From: Thermoplasmata archaeon
Lineage (GTDB): Archaea; Thermoplasmatota; Thermoplasmata; UBA10834
Assembly: GCA_029864565.1 (NCBI GenBank)
Contig: JAOTTD010000006.1
Span: 1-64,000, forward strand
DNA length: 64,000 nt
Direction: 5' to 3'
The position numbers and the translations under genes were made by a program. Position 1 is the stretch's first letter. The number at the start of each line of letters is the position of its first letter. Positions 33,277 through 41,286 of the stretch are shown one piece after another. The notes under the pieces were generated by a model that was not told the DNA's origin, did not search any database, and saw nothing but the letters and a program-made list of their open reading frames with translations.

Positions 33277-33312
33277 AAAGCGCAGGAGCGAGAGACCGGG
33301 TAAAAACCTTTG

Positions 33313-33600
33313 CTACTCATCTGCTGGCTTCTGGGCCTTCTTCGGCTTGGCGCCCTTCTTCAAAGCCACTCTCTTCGGGAAGTACTTGAGGATGATCACA
33401 TCCCCTATAGCTCCGATCCATCTGTACGGGACGTTGACAGATTTCGATCCTTCGACCAGCATCGGATTCGTGTTGCTGATGAACAATCCCTGGACCTTAT
33501 TGTCGTCGACTTCGACGACCAAGTTCGATACATTCCCCAAGAATATCGCTTGGTTAGTGTAAACCTGCATACCTATCATTTCAGAAGCTTCTTCGAGCAT
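33313..33600 (-). CDS. PRC-barrel domain protein
   Basis: 95 residues from the ATG at 33600; a TATA box (ATTATTTAAAG on the minus strand) at 33632-33646 puts initiation close to that codon. The body MIGMQVYTNQAIFLGNVSNLVVEVDDNKVQGLFISNTN...VPYRWIGAIGDVIIL is a PRC-barrel beta domain. The C-terminal 20 residues are lysine-rich (KKGAKPKKAQKP) and could bind nucleic acid. Such small proteins in archaea are often found with RNA or cell-division machinery, but the role is unknown. Confidence 0.82.
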   Translation of the reverse strand: MLEEASEMIGMQVYTNQAIFLGNVSNLVVEVDDNKVQGLFISNTNPMLVEGSKSVNVPYRWIGAIGDVIILKYFPKRVALKKGAKPKKAQKPADE

Positions 33601-33631
33601 CCGGCATCCCTGCCGACCGTATCGCAATCAA

Positions 33632-33646
33632 ATCTTTAAATAATTT
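33632..33646 (-). promoter_or_regulatory. TATA box of the PRC-barrel gene
   Basis: CAAATTATTTAAAGA on the minus strand, about 35 bases before the ATG at 33600. Confidence 0.5.
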
Positions 33647-33690
33647 GTCTTGTCCAGTATTTCGCTCGAGCGCACGTGCATGGGCGTGAC

Positions 33691-33706
33691 AACCCCCGTC
33701 GGGGTT
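33691..33706 (+). repeat. Short hairpin AACCCC-CGTC-GGGGTT upstream of the thioredoxin promoter
   Basis: A perfect 6-base-pair stem with a 4-base loop, just before the TATA box at 33711-33720. It lies between divergent genes, so a terminator role is unlikely; it may be a protein-binding site. Confidence 0.35.
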
Positions 33707-33710
33707 CGTC

Positions 33711-33720
33711 GTTATACTTA
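33711..33720 (+). promoter_or_regulatory. TATA box of the thioredoxin gene
   Basis: GTTATACTTA; initiation is predicted near 33740, inside the CAATCG-containing sites at 33731-33766, an arrangement typical of repression. Confidence 0.45.
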
Positions 33721-33730
33721 AGTATCGAGA

Positions 33731-33766
33731 GCGCAATCGATAATGCGGAAATAATGCACAATCGTG
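33731..33766 (+). promoter_or_regulatory. Two CAATCG-containing operator-like sites in the thioredoxin promoter
   Basis: GCGCAATCGATAATGC at 33731-33746 and the near-palindrome TGCACAATCGTGCA around 33754-33767 share the half-site GYRCAATCG with the palindrome at 35673-35688. They are just downstream of the TATA box. The XRE regulator at 35104 is the obvious candidate to bind them; this is inference. Confidence 0.45.
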
Positions 33767-33784
33767 CAGAAACGGCGATGAGAA

Positions 33785-34195
33785 ATGCCAGACGAGATTG
33801 AGGAGATAAGGCAGAAGAAGCTCGACAAGATGATAGCCGGCAGCAGCTCTGGCGCCCCATCAAATGAATTCCCTGACGCCCCCGTCAAGGTGACGGACTC
33901 TGATTTCGAGAAGTTCATAGGCCGATACGAGAACGTTGTGGTGGATTGTTGGGCACCTTGGTGTGCTCCATGCCGCGTGTTGTCCACGACGATTGACACT
34001 ATGGCGAAGGAACACAAGGGCAAGATCGTGTTCGGCAAGTTGAACACAGACGAGAACTTTGAGACTGCAAGCAAGTTCGGTATCATGAGCATCCCCACAC
34101 TACTGTATTTCCGGAAAGGCGATCTGGTAAGCAAAACGATCGGCGCCCTTCCGCGCGACGCAATCGAGGAGCATATCCAATCCTTGAAATCATGA
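33785..34195 (+). CDS. trxA: Thioredoxin (WCAPC)
   Basis: 136 residues with a 30-residue N-terminal extension (MPDEIEEIRQKKLDKMIAGSS) before the thioredoxin domain. The domain has VVVDCWAPWCAPCRVL with the redox pair near residues 59 and 62. It continues with KLNTDENFETASKFGIMSIPTLLYFRKGD, which contains the conserved cis-Pro. It would reduce protein disulfides, supplied by the reductase at 22408. A hairpin, a TATA box and operator-like repeats lie in its promoter, suggesting regulated expression. Confidence 0.93.
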   Translation: MPDEIEEIRQKKLDKMIAGSSSGAPSNEFPDAPVKVTDSDFEKFIGRYENVVVDCWAPWCAPCRVLSTTIDTMAKEHKGKIVFGKLNTDENFETASKFGIMSIPTLLYFRKGDLVSKTIGALPRDAIEEHIQSLKS

Positions 34196-34208
34196 TGAAG
34201 TGAGACTT

Positions 34209-34246
34209 CCCTCTCACCGCCCACTTTTCGTCTTTCCTTCCTCTTG
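34209..34246 (+). terminator. Pyrimidine-rich probable terminator of the thioredoxin gene
   Basis: Directly after the stop codon the sequence is rich in C and T runs (ACTTTTCGTCTTTCCTTCC). Archaeal termination often uses such T-rich tracts without a stem. Confidence 0.35.
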
Positions 34247-34256
34247 CGGCTCGCTG

Positions 34257-34280
34257 CACTTCGCATATTCCTGCGAAATG
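34257..34280 (+). promoter_or_regulatory. Inverted repeat before the amidotransferase promoter
   Basis: CACTTCGCA ... TGCGAAATG forms a 9-base imperfect inverted repeat with a 6-base spacer, ending a few bases before the TATA box CCTATAAAT at 34283-34291. It is a candidate activator site. Confidence 0.4.
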
Positions 34281-34366
34281 CAACCTATAAATCGCCAGAC
34301 ATCTCTCCACGCGCAATGCCTATGGATTTCGAGACAGCACTCGATTAGGTCAGGAGAGCTCTTACT

Positions 34367-35107
34367 ATGTGCAGAATGGTCGGCGTGGTGTTCAAGGGCG
34401 CGTTTCCAATGCGTTCACTCATGGACCTGAGGCATTTCGCAGAGATTGGCAAAGTGCCAGACCAAGGGATCGAATTGGACGGTCACAGGGACGGATGGGG
34501 GATGGTATCTTTTAGCAACGGCTCACCGTACTACCTTGGAAGGAGCCCTCGCCCGATCCACATGGACCCGTCGTTCGATTCCGCGTTGACCGGCATAGCC
34601 GGATTGGAACGTCCTAATGTGTTGATTTGCCATGCCAGACGAGGGTCGGAGGGCGAGGTGAACCTCCAAAACACCCATCCATTCATCAGCTCCGGGGTAA
34701 CCTTTGCGCACAACGGCGGGGTCAAGGAGTTCCATCCTCGAACGTCGTATATTCCGAGAGGAACCACCGATAGCGAGAGGCTTTTCGCCCTCTTCATTGA
34801 CAGATATGAGCGGCTGGGCGATGTCGGAACCGCGATCGAGTCGATTCTCGAGGACGACGTTCGCAAGCACGAGTTCACAGGCCTGATCTTCCTGGTCTCC
34901 GATGGCAGGCATCTGTATGGCTACAGGGAACATGGCAAAGGTCGCGACAGCAGCTACTACAACTTGAAGTATCTCGTCGGCGACGATAACGTGGTGGTTT
35001 ATCAGGAATCCTGCTCTGATGACGATGGCAGAGCCATCCAAGTGGACAACGGCTCTCTGATCAAGGTTGGTATGGACTTAGAAGTCGATACTAAGAAGCT
35101 GAACTAG
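34367..35107 (+). CDS. Class II glutamine amidotransferase (GATase_4/YafJ-like)
   Basis: 246 residues. Cys2 (MCRMVG) is the N-terminal nucleophile after Met removal. Other Ntn/GATase II marks are GHRDGWGM, LICHARRGSEGEVNLQNTHPF and FAHNGGVKEF. There is no fused synthase domain, so it may release ammonia from glutamine for an unknown partner or act as a Gln/peptide hydrolase. GGAGAG precedes the ATG. It is convergent with the XRE regulator, overlapping its end by 4 bases. Confidence 0.88.
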   Translation: MCRMVGVVFKGAFPMRSLMDLRHFAEIGKVPDQGIELDGHRDGWGMVSFSNGSPYYLGRSPRPIHMDPSFDSALTGIAGLERPNVLICHARRGSEGEVNLQNTHPFISSGVTFAHNGGVKEFHPRTSYIPRGTTDSERLFALFIDRYERLGDVGTAIESILEDDVRKHEFTGLIFLVSDGRHLYGYREHGKGRDSSYYNLKYLVGDDNVVVYQESCSDDDGRAIQVDNGSLIKVGMDLEVDTKKLN

Positions 35108-35625
35108 ATCCCCGACTTCCGCGCTGCCAGCCTGATGGCCTCCGTAACACTATCCCTTGGCATGATCGTGGCTATTGGAATGTCGACCACTCGCTCGATG
35201 GTGGCGCTCACGATGGGCGCGCAGACGATTGCCTTCGCGCCGTCTCTCTCTGCACGAACCGATGCTACAATCGCATCCTCCAGCGTCGTCGCGGGATACT
35301 CGATAGTCAGGATCTCCTTTCCTTCTATCGTAATCGACCGCTCCACAACTTCCGCCAACACATGTCTGGCTGCTATGACAGCAATGAAATCGCCTGGTTC
35401 GCTCCTTTCGATTCCTCCTACGGCTCTAAGAATCCTCCTAAGTACATCCAGGCTTGGCGAACGTTCTCCCCCGATCATCTTGTAGAGGGTGCTAGGGGAT
35501 ATTCCGGAACTCTCCGCGAACTCCTTTATGGTCATGCCCAGGTCTGACAACACCAGTCTCAGAGTCTTGCTGAACGCTTCGTCGGATTGGGCGGCAGCCC
35601 GCAGCAATTTTCCGCTATTGTCCAT
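35104..35625 (-). CDS. XRE-type HTH regulator with C-terminal sensor-like domain
   Basis: 173 residues. Residues about 25-70 are a lambda-repressor-type helix-turn-helix (MTIKEFAESSGISPSTLYKMIGGERSPSLDVLRRIL). The C-terminal half, LTIEYPATTLEDAIVASVRAERDGAKAIVCAPIVSATIERVVDIPIATIMPRDSVTEAI, looks like an alpha/beta ligand-binding domain resembling the PrpR N-terminal sensor. It is divergent from the ABC importer operon, and a palindrome containing CAATCG lies between them, so autoregulation and control of the importer are likely. Confidence 0.8.
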   Translation of the reverse strand: MDNSGKLLRAAAQSDEAFSKTLRLVLSDLGMTIKEFAESSGISPSTLYKMIGGERSPSLDVLRRILRAVGGIERSEPGDFIAVIAARHVLAEVVERSITIEGKEILTIEYPATTLEDAIVASVRAERDGAKAIVCAPIVSATIERVVDIPIATIMPRDSVTEAIRLAARKSGI

Positions 35626-35657
35626 TCAATTGCCCTCAATAGGCAAATGAAGGGGCC

Positions 35658-35669
35658 AATATTTATACA
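35658..35669 (-). promoter_or_regulatory. TATA box of the XRE regulator gene
   Basis: On the minus strand TATAAATATTGG, about 35 bases before the ATG at 35625. The palindrome 35673-35688 abuts its upstream side. Confidence 0.5.
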
Positions 35670-35672
35670 ATT

Positions 35673-35688
35673 GTGCAATCGATTGCGC
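35673..35688. promoter_or_regulatory. Near-perfect palindromic operator GTGCAATCGATTGCGC
   Basis: A 16-base palindrome with one mismatch, whose core GCAATCGATTGC is perfect. It sits between the divergent TATA boxes of the XRE regulator and the ABC importer, and its half-site recurs in the thioredoxin promoter (33731-33766). A further CGATTG is at 35728-35733. Confidence 0.55.
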
Positions 35689-35702
35689 GTTTATGTGGTA
35701 AG

Positions 35703-35713
35703 ACTTATTATAC
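35703..35713 (+). promoter_or_regulatory. TATA box of the ABC importer operon
   Basis: ACTTATTATAC, about 35 bases before the ATG at 35747. Confidence 0.45.
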
Positions 35714-35746
35714 GCTTCAGACTAACCGATTGATAGGGCTGAGACG

Positions 35747-36874
35747 ATGGAGAGGATGACTGTCATAGTCGCAATAGCGATGGCCGTTGCACTCGTGGTC
35801 GGCGTTTTTGCCGTCTATGTTGTGCTCGATTCGAATGATGGGGACGGGGCCACCAATGTGGTCTATTACACAGTGGTGCCACCGGCGAGCATGAAGGGAG
35901 CACTCGCGGCCGGCCAGATCGACGGTTACATTGCCTGGGAACCGTTTGTCTCGGATTCCGTCGTCGGCGGAGTGGGCAAGGTTCTGGAGTGGTCAGAAGA
36001 GATAGCCCCGAACCACCCGTGCTGCGTCGTGGCGGTGCACAACCCGTTCGTGTCTGATCAGGAAGGGCAGGAGCTGGCAGCGCGCTTCATGAGGGCACAC
36101 ATGGACGCGACGGATTGGATCAACGCGGCAATGGCGGACAAGGAAAGCGCTGAGTACGACCTGTTGAAGAACATCTCAGTCGAATTCACGATGAGGAACG
36201 AATCGGTTGTCGAGGAAGCGCTACAGCATATGCAGTTCAGATACGTCATGGACGACCAATTTTCAACCGCCCTCGAGAACTTCACCGGGATGTACATGGA
36301 TATAGGTGTCGTTGATGAGGAGAAGATTGCCGGTGGTGGTTACGAGAACGTAACGGATTTCATCGACCACTACGTGAATGAGAGCTACCTTGGGCTGGCC
36401 ACTTCCGTGGAGCCGAGCGACACGATATTGAACCCGGATTCTGCGATACGGCTTGGCTTCCTGCTGGGAGACATTCACCAATTGGCTCAGGCAGTGGCCA
36501 GCAGCACCGATGTTTTGGTCAACGGCAAGAGCATGTTCGAGGATTACGGCCTGAATGTCGAGAACGCGATCGGAGCCCCGTTCGCTAACGGTGGAGCCGT
36601 CATGGACGCATTCGCCGGAGGCTATGTCGATATCGGCTACCTCGGGAGCCCACCCGCAATCCTCAAGCACCTGAACGCCGAGATTGATACCACCATCGTC
36701 GCCCAAGCCAACAGCGAGGGGAGCGCGATCGTGGTGGAGGCCGGCTCTGGGATCACGAGCCTCGAAGGCCTCGCTGGGAAGACAGTTGCCACTCCTGGCG
36801 AGAGCTCGATACAATTCCTGCTCCTGAAGATGGCTCTTCAGTGGGAGGGCATGGAGCTGAAGATCAAGACCTGA
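35747..36874 (+). CDS. ABC importer substrate-binding protein (SsuA/TauA-like), circularly permuted
   Basis: 375 residues. Residues 1-28 are a hydrophobic signal anchor without a lipobox. Residues about 37-218 match the C-terminal half of SsuA/TauA-like binding proteins (PPASMKGALAAGQIDGYIAWEPF, then MDIGVVDEEKIA). Residues about 232-375 match their N-terminal half (SAIRLGFLLGDIHQ, FANGGAVMDAFAGGYVDIGYLGSPPA, LEGLAGKTVATPGESSIQ). The halves are thus in reversed order compared with the family. The chain ends where the family would enter its C-terminal half (MELKIKT), and the mature chain begins there. Followed 54 bases later by its permease and ATPase genes. The ligand (sulfonate, nitrate, pyrimidine, metal) is not evident. 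Confidence 0.85.
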   Translation: MERMTVIVAIAMAVALVVGVFAVYVVLDSNDGDGATNVVYYTVVPPASMKGALAAGQIDGYIAWEPFVSDSVVGGVGKVLEWSEEIAPNHPCCVVAVHNPFVSDQEGQELAARFMRAHMDATDWINAAMADKESAEYDLLKNISVEFTMRNESVVEEALQHMQFRYVMDDQFSTALENFTGMYMDIGVVDEEKIAGGGYENVTDFIDHYVNESYLGLATSVEPSDTILNPDSAIRLGFLLGDIHQLAQAVASSTDVLVNGKSMFEDYGLNVENAIGAPFANGGAVMDAFAGGYVDIGYLGSPPAILKHLNAEIDTTIVAQANSEGSAIVVEAGSGITSLEGLAGKTVATPGESSIQFLLLKMALQWEGMELKIKT

Positions 36875-36928
36875 CCTTCTCTCCAAACATCTAATCCTGT
36901 TCCGCGCCATCCAGGTTGAGGAGAATGC

Positions 36929-37750
36929 ATGAAGTCGATTGTTCGATTGGCCAGGGGAGTCATGAGCCGCAACTGGAGGCGTGTGCTCCTTGGCGGTCTC
37001 TCGATTGCGGTGTTCATCGGCGCGTGGCAGGCGTACTCCTGGTACCTGAATGCGAACGATTACGGATACGCTGCCTACATCCCCTATCCCGGAGAGGTCG
37101 CTGAAGCCTTCCTCGATTCGTTCGTGACAACAGACGCAACGGGCCTACTGATGATGGACCACATCTTCGCAAGCCTCAAGAGGATATTCCTGGGATTCAC
37201 GCTCGCATTCGTCATCGCTCTTCCGGCTGGGTTGTTGATGGGCAGCTATCAGACCTCCGAAGGTCTCGGGATGCCTATCGTCGAGATATTCAGGCCCATA
37301 CCCCCGCTCGCTTGGATACCGATATTCCTCGTGGTTCTTGGCCACCTTTGGGGGCCAGTAGCTATTGTCTTTTTCGGGATATTCTTCCCCATACTGTTCA
37401 ACGTTATGCTCGGCGTCAAGAGGGTGGATCCGATCCTTATCGACGCGGCCAAGACGCTGGGCGCAGGAAGACAGCACATCTTCTTCAAGGTGGTCCTGCC
37501 TTTCACCACACCCTACCTGATGACGGGAATCAAGGTCGGCCTCGGCATCGGGTGGATGTGTATCGTGGCCGCGGAAATGGTCGGCCAGTATGGCGGTGGC
37601 GTGGGCTATTACATCTGGGCCATGAACGAGTTCTCCCTTTACGATTACGTCTTCGCGGGCATAGCGGTGATCGCCATACTGGGTATACTGACCACCGGCG
37701 TCGCCGGTCAAATCGAGAGGAGGTTGTACATTTGGATGGGGATGAAGTAA
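36929..37750 (+). CDS. ABC importer permease (SsuC/TauC-like)
   Basis: 273 residues with six membrane helices. The cytoplasmic EAA-like loop [26 protein letters not shown] couples it to the ATPase. [33 protein letters not shown] is typical of the NitT/TauT class. It is the membrane channel for the ligand delivered by the permuted binding protein upstream. Its end overlaps the start of the ATPase gene by 19 bases. Confidence 0.93.
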   Translation: MKSIVRLARGVMSRNWRRVLLGGLSIAVFIGAWQAYSWYLNANDYGYAAYIPYPGEVAEAFLDSFVTTDATGLLMMDHIFASLKRIFLGFTLAFVIALPAGLLMGSYQTSEGLGMPIVEIFRPIPPLAWIPIFLVVLGHLWGPVAIVFFGIFFPILFNVMLGVKRVDPILIDAAKTLGAGRQHIFFKVVLPFTTPYLMTGIKVGLGIGWMCIVAAEMVGQYGGGVGYYIWAMNEFSLYDYVFAGIAVIAILGILTTGVAGQIERRLYIWMGMK

Positions 37751-38544
37751 ACATTCGAATGGAGAACCTCCTCAAGGTGTTCAAGGAGGACACCAGGGAG
37801 ATAGTCGCACTCAAGGGATTCAGTCTGGACGTGGTCGATGGTGAGTTAGTCTGCTTACTGGGCCCATCGGGCTGCGGAAAGACAACGGTTCTCAGGATTG
37901 CGGCGGGCCTCGAGACCAAAAGCGGTGGACACGTTTCCGTGAGCGGCGAGGAAGTCTCTGGCGCCGGGCCGAACAGAGGAGTGGTGTTCCAGGAATTCGC
38001 CCTCTTCCCTTGGCGCACCGTGAGAAAGAACATCGAGTTCGGCCTTGAGATTAAGAAGATGTCAGCGGACGAGAGAGAGGCGATATCGTCGAAGTACATC
38101 GACCTCGTGAATCTCGAGGGGTTCGAGAACGTTCATCCCCAAAAGCTCTCTGGTGGGATGAAGCAGCGCGTCGGAATCGCAAGAGCGTTGGCGAACGACC
38201 CTGCGGTTCTGCTCATGGATGAGCCTTTTGGCGCCCTCGACGCACAGACCAGGAACCTAATGCAGAAGGAGTTGTTGAGGATTTGGTCGGCGACCAAGAA
38301 GACGGTGCTGTTCGTGACACACTCCGTCGACGAGGCGGTGTTCCTTGCAGATAGAATAGTCGTGATGACCGCGAGACCGGGGATGGTCAAGAAGATCATC
38401 TCTGTGGCCCTCCCGCGCCCTCGCGAGAGGACGAGCGCCGACTTCATCACCATCCGAAGCGAGGTCCTGCAGGTCCTCGAAGCCGAGTTCAAGAAGACGA
38501 TGATGCGGGAAATGTCTGATGGCGGAGTGGAGCACAAGGCTTAA
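37732..38544 (+). CDS. ABC importer ATP-binding protein (SsuB/TauB-like)
   Basis: 270 residues from TTG 37732, chosen because GGAGG at 37719-37723 sits 8 bases before it and the chain then begins with the family's first strand ([12 protein letters not shown]); the ATG at 37759 would cut into that strand. It has Walker [11 protein letters not shown]-loop [11 protein letters not shown], signature LSGGMKQR, Walker [13 protein letters not shown] and switch His in [15 protein letters not shown]. It drives import by the permease it overlaps. The C-terminal 40 residues form a helix ([18 protein letters not shown]). Confidence 0.95.
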   Translation: MDGDEVNIRMENLLKVFKEDTREIVALKGFSLDVVDGELVCLLGPSGCGKTTVLRIAAGLETKSGGHVSVSGEEVSGAGPNRGVVFQEFALFPWRTVRKNIEFGLEIKKMSADEREAISSKYIDLVNLEGFENVHPQKLSGGMKQRVGIARALANDPAVLLMDEPFGALDAQTRNLMQKELLRIWSATKKTVLFVTHSVDEAVFLADRIVVMTARPGMVKKIISVALPRPRERTSADFITIRSEVLQVLEAEFKKTMMREMSDGGVEHKA

Positions 38545-38558
38545 TTCTTCTATACTCG

Positions 38559-39050
38559 ATGCAGAAATTCATGAGCTTCGAGCTAAATGTAGTCAATAAT
38601 ACGCCACTGACGCCGCTATCCGACATCGAGGAGGTGGCCATCCTGTTTCTGAACCAGATAGGCTACTTCCCGAAGGGCTACGATCCAAAGACGGAGGCGA
38701 CCGACATTCGCGACAGCGTGCCCTACAGACTCGTAATAGACAATTTCCTGGGCAGGCCCGACAAGGCGTGGGTCGTCGAGGACCTCGCCGCTTCCCTCGG
38801 GACGACGAAGACGACCGTGTACAGGCACATAAACAAGCTGAAGGGCTTCGACTTGTTGGAGGAGGCTAGCGTCGATAGGCCAGGCGGCTCCTCCAAGAAG
38901 GGGTATAGGATCAGGTACGGCAATCTGAGCAAGGCCTGGAACTTCACCGAGGCTCACGTACAAGTGGCGATGGAGAACTATCGCAAGACCGTCGACCATA
39001 TGCAGGAACTCATTCAGAAGAAGGGGTATAAACATGCCAAAAAAAGGTGA
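38559..39050 (+). CDS. Winged-helix transcriptional regulator
   Basis: 163 residues, start ATG 38559 or 38571. VEDLAASLGTTKTTVYRHINKLKGFDLLEEASVDRPGGSSKKGYRIRYG is an ArsR/MarR-like winged helix with a long wing. The N-terminal 50 residues and the C-terminal helix (QVAMENYRKTVDHMQELIQ) probably dimerise. It overlaps the next gene by 17 bases. It may control the ABC importer just before it or the small genes after it. Confidence 0.75.
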   Translation: MQKFMSFELNVVNNTPLTPLSDIEEVAILFLNQIGYFPKGYDPKTEATDIRDSVPYRLVIDNFLGRPDKAWVVEDLAASLGTTKTTVYRHINKLKGFDLLEEASVDRPGGSSKKGYRIRYGNLSKAWNFTEAHVQVAMENYRKTVDHMQELIQKKGYKHAKKR

Positions 39051-39318
39051 AGCGATCACCCTTACGGAAGGGTCTGAGTACAGGATTAAAAGCCTCGAGG
39101 CGAGGGACAAACCGATGGAGACCATAGGGTTCTTCAAGGGATATGCGGCGATCGCACACGACACCGCCATGGTCATGGAGATCGAGTCCCCCGTAGGCGA
39201 GCACAAGTCGATGTTGAGGTTGATACCGTCTCACATGGTCATATCTATAGACGTGCTCAAGGCGGGAGAGGAGAAGAAGGAGAAAGGCCCAGAAGGAGAC
39301 CCAATCTACTTCGGATGA
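39034..39318 (+). CDS. Conserved-looking small beta-rich protein of unknown function
   Basis: 94 residues. GAAGAAGGGG is about 10 bases before the ATG. Strands are visible (EYRIKSLEARDKPMETIGFFKGYAAIAHDTAMVMEIES, SMLRLIPSHMVISIDVL) and the C-terminus is charged (EEKKEKGPEGD). The pattern resembles an Sm-like or small beta-barrel fold, but I do not recognise a family. It overlaps both neighbours, so it is translated with two HTH proteins. Confidence 0.65.
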   Translation: MPKKGEAITLTEGSEYRIKSLEARDKPMETIGFFKGYAAIAHDTAMVMEIESPVGEHKSMLRLIPSHMVISIDVLKAGEEKKEKGPEGDPIYFG

Positions 39319-39614
39319 GAGCGGCGCGTGAAATGACCGTCAGATTGAACACGATTGAGGCCCGCATTGTGGAGATACTCAGGCGGCGATATCCAATCAC
39401 CGTTGAGGAGCTTCGCGAGGAGATGTCCATCAGACGCGACACGCTTAGACTAGCGCTCAAGTCTCTCGAATCGAAAGGAGTGCTCGCCCTAGAGCCACTT
39501 CCGGATAAGACGTATGTACGCTTGTTGACAGGCGTGGTGGAGTCCGGGACTGTGCCCCAGCAAGCAGAAGGCTGGACGCGTGACCAAGATGACATCGACA
39601 TGGCGTATCGGTGA
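39315..39614 (+). CDS. Small winged-helix DNA-binding protein
   Basis: 99 residues, ATG 39315 overlapping the previous stop (ATGA). ARIVEILRRRYPITVEELREEMSIRRDTLRLALKSLESKGVLALEPLPDKTYVRLL is a compact winged helix. The 25 C-terminal residues are acidic and unstructured. The gene ends 73 bases before elp3. It may be a regulator; the target is unknown. Confidence 0.72.
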   Translation: MRAAREMTVRLNTIEARIVEILRRRYPITVEELREEMSIRRDTLRLALKSLESKGVLALEPLPDKTYVRLLTGVVESGTVPQQAEGWTRDQDDIDMAYR

Positions 39615-39686
39615 AGGTGGGCAAAGGGGCGTGTTTGACTGACAGAAACGGAAGCAGACGCCTTACCTATCGCTTATATCGACGAT

Positions 39687-41225
39687 TTGCTGGAAATGCT
39701 CGCGCGAGGCGAGATAGTCAGCAGAGACGGCGTTCTCAGGGCCAAGGCCGCTCTGTGCAAGAAGTACGGGTTGTCGCAGGTACCGACCAATTACGAGATC
39801 CTCGAACATGTTCCGGATGACCTGAGGATGTCGGTGGCCCCACTACTGCGAAACAAGCCGGGAAGGACCATCAGCGGCGTAGCTCCTGTGGCGGTAATGA
39901 CGAGCCCGTTCGACTGCCCTCACGGGCGGTGCTCCTACTGCCCCGGTGGCGTGTCCAACGATAGCCCTCAATCGTACACTGGAAGAGAGCCAGCGGCGTT
40001 GAGGGCATCCATGTACGAATACGATCCTTACAGACAGACCAGTGCCCGTCTCAAGCAGTTGACGGCGATTGGCCACCGAACGGACAAGGTCGACTTGATA
40101 ATCATGGGTGGGACGTTCACAGCTCGCCCGTCGGAGTACCAGGAACAGTTCGTCAAGAGATGTTTCGACGCCATGAACTCACGGGAGTCTCCTGATCTCC
40201 AGTCCGCCCACAGTGTGAACGAGAGTGCACCGTCTCGATGCGTGGGACTGACGGTTGAGACGCGGCCTGATTGGTTCCTGGACGAACACGTTGTCCGTTC
40301 GATGTCAATGGGGGCAACGAAGGTCGAACTCGGGGTTCAGATACTTGACGATGACGTGCTCGATGGCGTCAAGCGAGGGCACCATGTGAGGGACATCGCT
40401 GACGCTACAGCCCGTGCGAGGAAGGCCGGTCTGAAGGTGTGCTATCATGTGATGCCTGGGCTACCTGGTAGTAGCGCGGACAACGATCTCCGGTCGTTCT
40501 CGTTGATGTTCGAGGACGAGAGGTTCAGGCCCGACATGCTCAAGATTTACCCCACCTTGGTCGTCAAAGGGACAGAGTTGTATGATTGGTGGAGGGCGGG
40601 AGATTACGTGCCCATGTCCCTCGAGGAGACAACCGCCCTTGTGGTGAAGATGAAGGAACGCGTTCCTCCATGGGTGCGCATACTCAGAGTGCAGAGGGAT
40701 ATCCCTGTCCAGCTGATAGAAGCTGGCGTGCGCAAGAGTCATCTCAGAGAGCTCGCATCGTGGAAGCTCAAGCGCGGCGGCCATAGATGTGCCTGCATCC
40801 GCTGTCGGGAGGTGGGGCGCATGGGAGTCCGCCGAGACATGGTGGAGGAGGATGTCAGGCTCTCCGAACTCTCTTACAGGGCGGGCGGTGGCACCGAGTT
40901 CTTCTTCAGCTACTCTACGACGGAGAGCGATAGCCTTATCGGATATGCCCGGTTGAGATGTGCTGACGACCCGTCAAGGCATCCTGCCAGGGTCAGGGAG
41001 TTGCATGTCTACGGTGAGATGGCTCCCATCGACGAGAATCCCGTAAGCGCTTGGCAGCACAAAGGGTTTGGAGAGGGCCTGCTGTCCCATTGTGAAGCAA
41101 AGGCCGCCTCCCTTGGGCACGGGTCTGTGAGCGTCACAAGCGGTGTCGGCGCGAGGAACTACTACAGACGCCTTGGCTACGAGCTGACGGATATGTACAT
41201 GTCGAAAGTGGTTGGAAGAGCATAA
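39687..41225 (+). CDS. elp3: tRNA uridine(34) acetyltransferase Elp3 (radical SAM plus GNAT)
   Basis: 512 residues from TTG 39687; the frame is open up to 39639 but without ATG or GTG, and an ATG lies at 39696. Radical-SAM cluster cysteines CPHGRCSYC are near residue 77. PGRTISGVAPVAVMTSP, GGTFTARP, LTVETRPDW, GLKVCYHVMPGLPG and MLKIYPTLVVKGTELY are the Elp3 signatures. The C-terminal 120 residues are a GNAT acetyltransferase (HKGFGEGLLSHCEAKAASLGHGSVSVTSGVGARNYYRRLGYE). It adds a carboxymethyl-type group to U34 of tRNA. Confidence 0.94.
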   Translation: MLEMLARGEIVSRDGVLRAKAALCKKYGLSQVPTNYEILEHVPDDLRMSVAPLLRNKPGRTISGVAPVAVMTSPFDCPHGRCSYCPGGVSNDSPQSYTGREPAALRASMYEYDPYRQTSARLKQLTAIGHRTDKVDLIIMGGTFTARPSEYQEQFVKRCFDAMNSRESPDLQSAHSVNESAPSRCVGLTVETRPDWFLDEHVVRSMSMGATKVELGVQILDDDVLDGVKRGHHVRDIADATARARKAGLKVCYHVMPGLPGSSADNDLRSFSLMFEDERFRPDMLKIYPTLVVKGTELYDWWRAGDYVPMSLEETTALVVKMKERVPPWVRILRVQRDIPVQLIEAGVRKSHLRELASWKLKRGGHRCACIRCREVGRMGVRRDMVEEDVRLSELSYRAGGGTEFFFSYSTTESDSLIGYARLRCADDPSRHPARVRELHVYGEMAPIDENPVSAWQHKGFGEGLLSHCEAKAASLGHGSVSVTSGVGARNYYRRLGYELTDMYMSKVVGRA

Positions 41226-41239
41226 ACTCCCGGCGGTAT

Positions 41240-41249
41240 GATTATATCA
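41240..41249 (+). promoter_or_regulatory. TATA box of the TPR-protein operon
   Basis: ATGATTATAT; the TTG at 41287 lies about 45 bases downstream, preceded by GGAGGA at 41274-41279. Confidence 0.45.
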
Positions 41250-41286
41250 AAAAACCCATATCGGTTTCCGTCGGAGGAGACACGGG

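Noticed and set aside
33691-33706. Hairpin as a rho-independent terminator
   Set aside because: It lies upstream of a divergent promoter, has no T-run after it and no gene ends there.
34192-34260. C/D-box sRNA beginning with TGATGAAG
   Set aside because: A C-box-like TGATGA is present but no proper D/C'/D' boxes at the right spacing.
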